Source: Chelatococcus sambhunathii
Lineage (GTDB): Bacteria > Pseudomonadota > Alphaproteobacteria > Rhizobiales > Methylopilaceae
Length of the DNA stretch: 46,074 nucleotides
Direction: 5' to 3'
Assembly: GCA_031316315.1 (NCBI GenBank)
Contig: JADBEO010000034.1
Span: 1-46,074 of the forward strand
Shown here: positions 33,837 to 41,076 of the stretch, in pieces
Layout of the letters: each line of letters begins with the position of its first letter
How positions within the stretch are numbered: position 1 is the stretch's first letter
Program-made: the position numbers and the translations under genes
Notes under the pieces: generated by a model
What the model saw: the letters and a program-made list of their open reading frames with translations, nothing else
Told to the model about the DNA's origin: nothing
Database searches by the model: none

Positions 33837-35807
33837 TTGCTTGACACCCCTCAGCCCCAAGGCTCGGCGAAGCGCTTGCTGAAGCGCGGCTTTGGCGCCG
33901 TTCTCCTCGGAACCGTCGCGCTCGTCGCCGGTTCGGAGGCCACGCAGAACGCGGTCGCGAACGGCGACACGCGGAGCCTCACGCTCTATCACACGCATCG
34001 CGGCGACACGACGACCGTCACCTTCAAGCGCAACGGCCGCTATGACGCCGACGGCTTGAGGCAGCTGAGCTACTTCCTGCGCGACTGGCGCAACAACAAG
34101 CAGACGCGGATGGAGCCGCGGCTGTTCGACATCGTCTGGGAAGCGCATCGCTCCGTCGGACGCGGCGGGATGATCAACATCGTCTCCGCCTACCGCTCTC
34201 CCGAGACCAACGCCTATCTCCGGGCCCATTCGCGCGGCGTCGCGAAGTTCAGCCAGCACATGCTCGGCCGCGCGATGGACTTCTACATCACCGGCGTGCC
34301 CGTCTCGGCGGTGCGCGAGGCCGGCATTCGCCTGCAGCGCGGCGGCGTGGGCTTCTATCCGACCTCGGGGCGCCCCTTCGTCCATCTCGACGCGGGCAAC
34401 ATCCGCGCCTGGCCGCGCATGAGTCGCAGCCAGCTCGCCCGCATCTTCCCCGACGGCAAGACCGTTCATATGCCGGCCGAAGGCGGCCAGATGCCCGGCT
34501 ATCAGGTCGCGCTGGCCGAGCTCAGGAGCCGCGGCGAAGTCTCGCTCGACAACGCCTATGCCGGCGGCGGCTCCAGCGGCGGCGGCGTGAAGAGCTTCTT
34601 CGCCCGCCTGTTCGGCGGCGCCGATCAGGCCGACGACGAGGCCGAGACCCGGGTCGCGGCCGCTCCGGCCCGCGGCGGCGCGACGACCTCCTCCGGCGGC
34701 GACGACGAGGGCGGCGAAAGCGCCGGCCCGGCCGCCGCTCAGACCCAGCCCTCGGCCCCGATCCGCGTCGCGACCGCCCGCGTCGCGCCGCTGCCGCCGG
34801 CCCGTCCGGCCGACATGGTCCGCCCGGCGTCGGTCCAGGCCGAGACGGTGGTCGCTTCGGTCGTCCCGATGCCGCCGGTCGCGCCGGCCCGCCCGCAGCA
34901 GAGCGAGATGCAGCTTGCGGCGACCGTGCCGCTGCCGCCGGTCGCGCCGACGGTGGTCGCCTCGAAGCCGGTTCCGCTGCCGCCGAACGCGCCGGCGGGC
35001 GAGATCCAGCTCGCCTCCGCCGAGCGTCCGGCCAGCCCGGACATGTCCTGGCGGATCGGCGGCCAGCCGGGCAAGGCGAGCCCGGTCCAGGCCACCGACC
35101 CGGCGCTGGCCCTCGCCTCCTCGATCCCGACGCCGCGCGCCAAGCCAACCTCGGATAGCGCGATCGCGGTGCTCGCCGCCCTGCCGACTCCCGCGCGCGC
35201 CAACGACGCTCCTCGCGAGATCGACCCGCAGGCGGCGGCCACGCAGTCGGCCGAGGCCTCCAGCTTCCCACGCCTGCCGGACGGCTTCCTCGGCCGCCGC
35301 AAGGCCGAGGACGGCGAGATCGCGATGGCCTATGCGCCGGAGGCGACCGACCCGGCCGCCGCCGCGCCCGCCGCCCAGACCCGCGCCGCCGTCGCGCCGC
35401 GCACCCACGTTACCGCGACGGCACCGACCGATCCGACCGTCCGGGTGTTGTCGCCCTATGCGACGCCCGCCGCGATCTACGCCGCCGCCACCGCGCCGCT
35501 GCGCAGCCGCGCGACGCTGCCGGCGCCTGAGGCGCTGGTGACGACGCCGCTCGACGAATACGGCTACCAGGCCTTCATCAACGCCACCCCGGTCGAGTGG
35601 ACGGCCGAGATGGTCCATCCGATCGAAACCGCCTCGCTGGCGGCGATCCCGAGCGCCGCGCTCGCGGGCGGCTTCGCCGGCGACCCGAACGCCGGCATGC
35701 GCTGCGACCGGTTCGCCGGCTCGTCCGTCGCTCTGCTCCGGACGCTGTCCTTCGCGCCCGTCAGCAACTCTACCGCTTCGGTCCGCAAGAGCCGCAGCCA
35801 GGGCTGA
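33837..35807 (+). CDS. MepK-like (DUF882, M15) murein endopeptidase with long Pro-rich tail
   Basis: A 656-aa protein. After a membrane-anchor-like signal (GFGAVLLGTVALVAGS) the DUF882 domain occupies about residues 45-215: VSAYRSPETN, the metal site SQHMLGRAMDFY (His and Asp) and PFVHLDAG (His). Related E. coli MepK cuts mDAP-mDAP crosslinks. The remaining 440 residues are low-complexity Ala/Pro with recurring PLPPxxP units, far longer than usual. The start is TTG at 33837 with AGGA seven bases upstream. It follows the L,D-transpeptidase. Confidence 0.87.
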   Translation: MLDTPQPQGSAKRLLKRGFGAVLLGTVALVAGSEATQNAVANGDTRSLTLYHTHRGDTTTVTFKRNGRYDADGLRQLSYFLRDWRNNKQTRMEPRLFDIVWEAHRSVGRGGMINIVSAYRSPETNAYLRAHSRGVAKFSQHMLGRAMDFYITGVPVSAVREAGIRLQRGGVGFYPTSGRPFVHLDAGNIRAWPRMSRSQLARIFPDGKTVHMPAEGGQMPGYQVALAELRSRGEVSLDNAYAGGGSSGGGVKSFFARLFGGADQADDEAETRVAAAPARGGATTSSGGDDEGGESAGPAAAQTQPSAPIRVATARVAPLPPARPADMVRPASVQAETVVASVVPMPPVAPARPQQSEMQLAATVPLPPVAPTVVASKPVPLPPNAPAGEIQLASAERPASPDMSWRIGGQPGKASPVQATDPALALASSIPTPRAKPTSDSAIAVLAALPTPARANDAPREIDPQAAATQSAEASSFPRLPDGFLGRRKAEDGEIAMAYAPEATDPAAAAPAAQTRAAVAPRTHVTATAPTDPTVRVLSPYATPAAIYAAATAPLRSRATLPAPEALVTTPLDEYGYQAFINATPVEWTAEMVHPIETASLAAIPSAALAGGFAGDPNAGMRCDRFAGSSVALLRTLSFAPVSNSTASVRKSRSQG

Positions 35808-35820
35808 CGCAGCTTCCTAG

Positions 35821-35847
35821 AGCAAATCCGCAGCAGACGGACTTGCT
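35821..35847. repeat. AGCAAGTCCG-type palindromic repeat, copy 2
   Basis: AGCAAATCCG (35821-35830) and CGGACTTGCT (35838-35847) pair with one A/C mismatch around a 7-nt loop. Same unit as 5198-5227. Confidence 0.6.
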
Positions 35848-35865
35848 TCGGACGCCAACGAAAAG

Positions 35866-35895
35866 GCCCCGGACCTCATCGGTCCGGGGCTTTTT
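35866..35895 (+). terminator. Intrinsic terminator after the mepK-like gene
   Basis: A perfect 10-bp stem GCCCCGGACC (35866-35875) / GGTCCGGGGC (35881-35890) is followed by TTTTT. An AAAA run on the other side may let it also serve the convergent gapR. Confidence 0.9.
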
Positions 35896-35917
35896 CGTTT
35901 CGTCCGGCGGACCGGCG

Positions 35918-36175
35918 TCAGTCGGTCGCCATGCCGAGGGCCGAGAGGTAGAGGTCGAGGATCGCCTCCTGCTCGGCGCGCTCTGACGCGTCCTGCTTGC
36001 GGACCGAGATCACCTTGCGGAGCACCTTGACGTCGAAGCCGTTGCCCTTGGCCTCGGCATAGACCTCCTTGATGTCGTCGGCGATGCCCTTCTTCTCTTC
36101 CTCGAGGCGCTCGATGCGCTCGACGAAGGCGACAAGCTGGTCCTTGGCGACTTCATCCGGATTGACGGTGCTCAT
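35918..36175 (-). CDS. gapR: GapR-family (DUF2312) nucleoid-associated protein
   Basis: An 85-aa, mostly helical protein: [38 protein letters not shown] and [12 protein letters not shown] are the DUF2312 signature. In Caulobacter GapR encircles overtwisted DNA ahead of forks and stimulates topoisomerases. It is a single gene, convergent with the mepK-like gene. Confidence 0.93.
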   Translation of the reverse strand: MSTVNPDEVAKDQLVAFVERIERLEEEKKGIADDIKEVYAEAKGNGFDVKVLRKVISVRKQDASERAEQEAILDLYLSALGMATD

Positions 36176-36232
36176 GCTCGGGCGCCTCCCCTGTTCGCGG
36201 GCGCACCCCGTTCGCAGACCAGCCCGAGTCGG

Positions 36233-36553
36233 TCAAGCGTGCGAACCGCTTGTCCCCTCCGCGAAGGCCGCCGCCTGCTCCGGGTTGGCCTCGCGCTGAT
36301 GGCGCGCCTTCCACTCGTCGTAGGGCATGCCGTAGACCGCCTCGCGAGAGGCGTCCTTCGAAAGCTCGAGGCCGCGCTCGTCGGCGGCGTCCTTCAGCCA
36401 GTTGGACAGGCAGTTCCGGCAGAAGCCGGCCACATTCATCAGATCGATGTTCTGGACCTCCGGCTTGTCGCGCAGATGCCGGACGAGCCGCCGGAAGGCG
36501 GCCGCCTCCAGTTCCTGCCGCGTCGGGGCGTCCAGTTCGTCGAAGGCGCTCAT
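36233..36553 (-). CDS. DUF1244 family protein
   Basis: A 106-aa protein with the family core AAAFRRLVRHLRDKPEVQN, NVAGFCRNCLSNW and YGMPYDEWKARHQ. The Cys pair (C-x2-C) in the middle might bind metal or be redox-active. Function unknown. It overlaps the N-formylglutamate amidohydrolase gene by 4 nt, so the two are translated together. Confidence 0.9.
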   Translation of the reverse strand: MSAFDELDAPTRQELEAAAFRRLVRHLRDKPEVQNIDLMNVAGFCRNCLSNWLKDAADERGLELSKDASREAVYGMPYDEWKARHQREANPEQAAAFAEGTSGSHA

Positions 36554-37374
36554 CTCGGTCTCCTCGCTCCGGCGCGCGAGCCGTAATGGGCGACGCGCCG
36601 CGTTTCCGGCAGCTCCAGGATCGGCGGGACGAGCCGCGCGAAGCGTTCCGCCCAGGCCGCCTGTCCGGCCGCGTCGGCGACGAGATCCTGGCGGATCTCG
36701 ACCAACGCGTGCGGAAGGCCGCGGTTCGTGCCGTGACGGTTCATGCCGTCGCCGATCAGCGCGCCGTCATAGGGCTCGTTGTCGCCGACCTCTATGTCGC
36801 CCTCCGCTCGCAGCGCTTCAAGCAGCGGTCGGGCGAGGCGGTCGTCGAGGTCCCAGAGCAGCCCGACATGCCAGGGGCGCGCGAAGGTCTTCCAGCGCGG
36901 CGTGAAGCTGTGCATCGCGAGCAGGACCGGCGTCTCGCCTTTCGCCAGCAGCGCGTCCAGCCGCTCCGTGATCGCCGCATGGTAGGGCCGGTGATAGCGC
37001 GCGACGCGGCGCTCGACCTCGGCGCGGTCGACACGGGCGTTGCCCGGCACGAGGTCGCCGTCCGACAGCCGCATCACGAGCGTCGGATCGTCCTCGCCGC
37101 GATTGGGATCGATCAAGAGACGCGAGAAGGTCGACATGACAGCCGTCGCGCCGAGCCGTTCGGCGAGCATGGCGGTCACGCCGCGCATGCCGATGTCGTA
37201 GGCGATGTGCCGCTCGAAGCTCGCCGCGCCGAGGCCGAGGTCGCCATAGGGCGGCGGCACGCGGTTGGAGGCGTGGTCGCAGGTCAGGACGAGACGCCTC
37301 AGCGCCTTGCCCTCGATGACTTCGAAGGCGGGCGTTTCGTCTTTGGTATCGAGCGGGAATGGGTCGCAGCGCAT
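36550..37374 (-). CDS. N-formylglutamate amidohydrolase-family protein
   Basis: About 274 aa. Seen are VLTCDHASNRVP, the STFSRLLIDPNRG block, LAMHSFTP, and the closing NRGLPHALVEIRQDL. Family members hydrolyse N-formylglutamate in histidine breakdown or act on related N-acyl compounds. No hut genes are nearby and it is coupled to DUF1244, so the substrate may differ. ATG at 37374 is chosen; a GTG four codons upstream is possible. Confidence 0.88.
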   Translation of the reverse strand: MRCDPFPLDTKDETPAFEVIEGKALRRLVLTCDHASNRVPPPYGDLGLGAASFERHIAYDIGMRGVTAMLAERLGATAVMSTFSRLLIDPNRGEDDPTLVMRLSDGDLVPGNARVDRAEVERRVARYHRPYHAAITERLDALLAKGETPVLLAMHSFTPRWKTFARPWHVGLLWDLDDRLARPLLEALRAEGDIEVGDNEPYDGALIGDGMNRHGTNRGLPHALVEIRQDLVADAAGQAAWAERFARLVPPILELPETRRVAHYGSRAGARRPR

Positions 37375-37488
37375 GTATGGTCGCACAGTAGTGACGGCCG
37401 GCGCCCGATGCCATAGGAAGAGCGCCCGCCGCGGGACGGTCGAAGGCTCGCAGACCCAAGACGAGCGAATTCGGGGAGCTTATCGCAC

Positions 37489-38799
37489 ATGACGCCAGAT
37501 GAGCGCCGCGCGCTGCTTCGACGCGCCTTCGACGCCGGCGTCGCCGCCGCTCACCCGGCGATCTGCATTCCCCCGCACCTGCCGGAGCCGCCGAAGGGCC
37601 GCGTCATCGTGCTGGCCGCCGGCAAGGGCGGCGGGGCCTGCGCCGAGGTCGCGGAAGCCTTCTATCGCGAAAAACACGGCCTCGGCCCCGACCGGCTGAC
37701 CGGCCTCGCCGTCACCCGCCACGGCCACGCCCGGCCGACCGAGTTCATCAAGGTCGTCGAGGCCGGCCATCCCGTGCCCGACGCCGCCGGCCTTCAGGGC
37801 GCGGCCGACACCATTGCGATCGCCGAAGAAGCCGGACCGGACGACCTCGTGCTCGCGCTCATCACCGGCGGCGGCTCCGCGAACTGGGTCGCGCCGGCGG
37901 AGGGGCTCGACCTTGCAGTGAAGCAGGCGACCACCAAGGCGCTGCTGCGCTCCGGCGCGCCGATCGACGCCATCAACACGGTCAGAAAGCACCTGTCGAA
38001 GATCAAGGGCGGCCGGCTCGCCCGCGCCGCGCATCCCGCGCGCCTCGTTGCGCTCGCGATCTCGGACGTGCCGCGCGACGACCCCTCCGTCATCGCGTCC
38101 GGCCCGACCGTGCCTGATCCCTCGACGCTCGCCGACGCGCGCGCGGCGCTGGAGAGGTTCAAGGTGGAGCCGCATCCGGACGTCGCAAAGGCGCTGAACG
38201 ATCCCGCCAACGAAAGCCCGAAGCCCGGCGACGCCGCCTTCGAGAACACGAGCTTCACCGTCGTGTCCCGCCCTGCCGACGCGCTGAAGGCCGTGATCGA
38301 GACGCTGGAACAGGCCGGCGTCGAGGTCCGCGTGGTCGGCGCCGATATCGAGGGCGAGGCCCGCGAAGTGGCGGCCGAGCATGCCGCGCTCGCCCGCGCG
38401 ATCGTCGGAAACGGCCATCCCGTCGCCTTGGTGTCAGGCGGCGAACTCACCGTCACGATCCGCGGAAAGGGCGGGCGCGGCGGCCCGAACCAGGAATATG
38501 CGCTGGCTCTCGTCAAAGAGCTGGCGGGAACGCCCGGCTGGGCTGCGCTCGCCGGCGACACCGACGGCGCCGACGGCGGCGGCGGCGCGCCGACGGATCC
38601 TGCGGGCGCGGTGGTCGACGCCGGCAGCTACGAGCGCGCGCGGGCCAAGGGCATGGACGCGGTGGTCTTCCTCAACGGCAACGACTCGACCGGCTTCTTC
38701 GAGGAGACCGGCGACCTGCTGAACACGGGGCCGACCTGCACCAACGTCAACGACCTGCGCATCCTGCTCGTTGACATCCCGGACGAAGCGCCGCGATAA
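37489..38799 (+). CDS. Glycerate 2-kinase (GckA/TtuD type, MOFRL domain)
   Basis: A 436-aa protein of the DUF4147/MOFRL family. The N-terminal part has VLAAGKGGGACAEVAE and LALITGGGSANWVAPAEG, and the C-terminal MOFRL domain has ALVSGGELTVTIRGKG, GGPNQEYALAL and AGDTDGADGGG. It phosphorylates D-glycerate to 2-phosphoglycerate. With pyruvate kinase two genes on, it suits glyoxylate/tartronate or serine-cycle carbon entry. The gene is often labelled hydroxypyruvate reductase in error. GGGAG lies ten bases before the ATG. Confidence 0.92.
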   Translation: MTPDERRALLRRAFDAGVAAAHPAICIPPHLPEPPKGRVIVLAAGKGGGACAEVAEAFYREKHGLGPDRLTGLAVTRHGHARPTEFIKVVEAGHPVPDAAGLQGAADTIAIAEEAGPDDLVLALITGGGSANWVAPAEGLDLAVKQATTKALLRSGAPIDAINTVRKHLSKIKGGRLARAAHPARLVALAISDVPRDDPSVIASGPTVPDPSTLADARAALERFKVEPHPDVAKALNDPANESPKPGDAAFENTSFTVVSRPADALKAVIETLEQAGVEVRVVGADIEGEAREVAAEHAALARAIVGNGHPVALVSGGELTVTIRGKGGRGGPNQEYALALVKELAGTPGWAALAGDTDGADGGGGAPTDPAGAVVDAGSYERARAKGMDAVVFLNGNDSTGFFEETGDLLNTGPTCTNVNDLRILLVDIPDEAPR

Positions 38800-38855
38800 C
38801 GTCACCCGCCTCGCGGCGCCCTCGCGGCGTTCGCGCCGTCACGCGATTGATTCGA

Positions 38856-39392
38856 ATGCCCGCACCTGCCAGCCTCAGGCCCGCGACCGCCCTGGCCGCC
38901 GTCGTCGTCGCGGCCTGCGCGTGGAGCGCGCCCGCCGCGGCCGATTTCCGGCTCTGCAACAAGACCGCGAGCCGCGTCGGCGTCTCGGTCGGGTACAAGG
39001 AGCAGGGCGTATGGTCGACGGAAGGCTGGTGGAACGTCGGGGCGAATTCGTGCGAGACGCTGCTGCGCGGGCCGCTGTCGGCGCGGTTCTATTATGTCTA
39101 CGCGATCGACTACGACCGCGGCGGCGAGTGGAACGGCAAGGCCTTCATGTGCACGCGGGAAAAAGAATTCACAATCAAGGGGATCGAGGACTGCCTGGCG
39201 CGCGGCTATGACCGCACGGGCTTCTTCGAGATCGACACCGGCGAACAGAAGAGCTGGACCGTGCAACTGACCGAACCCAACGGCGCGCCCAAGGGCGTGC
39301 AGAAGCCCGCCGCCCTGGCTCCCGCTCAGCCGGCCGTCGCGCCCGCAGTCGACGCCCGCGCTGGTCTCCAGACCGGATCGATCCCGCGATGA
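38856..39392 (+). CDS. DUF1036 exported protein
   Basis: About 178 aa. A signal peptide (TALAAVVVAACAWSAPAAA) precedes the DUF1036 domain: DFRLCNKTASRVGVSVGY, WSTEGWWNV, SCETLLRGPL and ARFYYVYAIDYDRGGEW. Four Cys residues may pair in the periplasm. Function unknown. The ATG at 38856 is chosen over TTG at 38847. Its stop overlaps the pyk start by 4 nt. Confidence 0.9.
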   Translation: MPAPASLRPATALAAVVVAACAWSAPAAADFRLCNKTASRVGVSVGYKEQGVWSTEGWWNVGANSCETLLRGPLSARFYYVYAIDYDRGGEWNGKAFMCTREKEFTIKGIEDCLARGYDRTGFFEIDTGEQKSWTVQLTEPNGAPKGVQKPAALAPAQPAVAPAVDARAGLQTGSIPR

Positions 39393-40837
39393 GGCGTCTG
39401 CGCAAGGTCAAGATCGTCGCCACGCTCGGCCCGTCCTCCTCGACGCCCGAGATGGTCACCCGGCTGTTCGAGGCGGGCGCGGACGTGTTCCGCATCAACA
39501 TGAGCCACACCAGCCACGAGCGGCTGAAGGAACTCGTCGGCGTCATCCGCGGCGTCGAGAAGAAGATGGGCAGGCCGATAGGCGTCCTGGTCGATCTGCA
39601 GGGCCCGAAGCTGCGGCTCGGCAAGTTCGCCGAGGGCGCGGTCATGCTGGAGAAGGACCAGACCTTCGTCCTCGACAGCGACCCGACGCCCGGCGACGCC
39701 ACGCGCGTGCATCTGCCCCATCCGGAGATCCTCGAGGCTCTGGAGCCCGGCCACCATCTGCTGCTCGACGACGGCAAGGTCCGGCTGGTCGCCGAAAGCT
39801 CGACGCCGACCGAGACCGTGACGCGCGTCCTCGTCGGCGGCCGCATGTCGGACCGCAAGGGCGTCTCGCTCCCGGATACGCTGATCAAGACCTCGGCCAT
39901 GACGCCGAAGGACCATTCCGACCTCGCCGCCGCGCTCGAGACGGGCTGCGAATGGATCGCGCTGTCCTTCGTGCAGCGACCGGAGGACGTGGTCGAGGCC
40001 AAGGAGATCATCCAGGGCCGCGCGGCGGTCATGGTCAAGATCGAGAAGCCGCAGGCGATGGGCCGGCTGCAGGAGATCATCGACCTGTCCGACTCCATCA
40101 TGGTGGCGCGCGGCGACCTTGGCGTCGAAATGCCGATCGAGAAGGTGCCTGGGCTTCAGAAGCAGATGACGCGCGCCTGCCGCCGCTCCGGCAAGCCCGT
40201 GATCGTCGCGACGCAGATGCTGGAGTCCATGATCACCCAGCCGATGCCGACCCGCGCGGAGACGTCCGACGTCGCGACCGCGGTGTTCGAGGGGGCCGAC
40301 GCGATCATGCTGTCGGCCGAATCGGCCGCCGGCTCCTACCCGACCGAAGCCGTCGCGATGATGGATTCGATCGCCCGCAGCGTCGAAAGCGATCCCTATT
40401 ATCGCAGCATCATCGACGCGCAGCACGCCGTGCCGGAGGCGACGGGCGCCGACGCGATCTCCGCCGCCGCGCGCCAGATCGCCGAGACGCTCGATCTCGC
40501 GGTGATCATGTGCTGGACCGCCGGCGGCACCACCGGCCGGCGCGCCGCGCGCGAGCGGCCGAAGACCCCGATCGTCGCGCTGACGCCGAATCTCGACACC
40601 AGCCGCCGCCTGACGCTGACCTGGGGCGTGCATTCGCTGCTGACGACCGACGCCTACGACCTCGACGACATGGTCGACCGCGCCTGCGATTTCGCGCTGT
40701 CGGAAGGTTTCGCGGAGCCGGGCGACCGCATCATCGTCTCCGCCGGCGTGCCGCTGCGCCAGCCCGGCGCGACCAACATGCTGCGCATCGCCTACATCTC
40801 GCAGGACGGCCGCGGCGCCGACAACGCCCGCCGCTGA
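39389..40837 (+). CDS. pyk: Pyruvate kinase
   Basis: A 482-aa enzyme converting phosphoenolpyruvate and ADP to pyruvate and ATP. Motifs: KIVATLGPSS, FRINMSHTSHE, LVDLQGPKLRLG, VMVKIEKPQAM with the catalytic Lys, and MVARGDLGVEMP. It is third in the string glycerate kinase / DUF1036 / pyk, with an ATGA overlap. Confidence 0.97.
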   Translation: MRRLRKVKIVATLGPSSSTPEMVTRLFEAGADVFRINMSHTSHERLKELVGVIRGVEKKMGRPIGVLVDLQGPKLRLGKFAEGAVMLEKDQTFVLDSDPTPGDATRVHLPHPEILEALEPGHHLLLDDGKVRLVAESSTPTETVTRVLVGGRMSDRKGVSLPDTLIKTSAMTPKDHSDLAAALETGCEWIALSFVQRPEDVVEAKEIIQGRAAVMVKIEKPQAMGRLQEIIDLSDSIMVARGDLGVEMPIEKVPGLQKQMTRACRRSGKPVIVATQMLESMITQPMPTRAETSDVATAVFEGADAIMLSAESAAGSYPTEAVAMMDSIARSVESDPYYRSIIDAQHAVPEATGADAISAAARQIAETLDLAVIMCWTAGGTTGRRAARERPKTPIVALTPNLDTSRRLTLTWGVHSLLTTDAYDLDDMVDRACDFALSEGFAEPGDRIIVSAGVPLRQPGATNMLRIAYISQDGRGADNARR

Positions 40838-40864
40838 CGCCGAGGGGCGCGCGACGTCTCCGCC

Positions 40865-40900
40865 CCCTCTCCCGCTTTCGGGAGAGGGTAAGGGTGAGGG
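40865..40900 (+). repeat. Intergenic palindrome, G-tract family copy 4
   Basis: A 10-bp stem CCCTCTCCCG/CGGGAGAGGG (40865-40874 with 40879-40888) with loop CTTT, then TAAGGGTGAGGG. Downstream of pyk. Confidence 0.85.
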
Positions 40901-40973
40901 CGTCAGGCGTCGAGGTTTCAGAATGAGGGCGTCCCGAGCGGGCAGACTCCGTCTGGCGCCGCGCTGCCACTCC

Positions 40974-41010
40974 CCCTCATCCTTACCTTCTCCCGCAAGC
41001 GGGAGAAGGG
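40974..41010 (-). repeat. Intergenic palindrome, G-tract family copy 5 (inverted)
   Basis: The same unit in opposite orientation: CCCTCATCCTTACC then TTCTCCCGC, loop AAGC region, GGGAGAA. With copy 4 it forms an inverted pair between pyk and the convergent GGDEF-EAL gene. Confidence 0.85.
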
Positions 41011-41076
41011 ACGGGAAGCGTCGCGGGAGTTCGGGGAAATCTTGCTTCGGAAACGGGAGTCGCGTCCGAGCGGACC

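Noticed and set aside
34740-35010. Tandem DNA repeat or CRISPR-like array
   Set aside because: The periodicity comes from PLPPxxP codons in the mepK-like gene; units are irregular and in frame, with no spacers.
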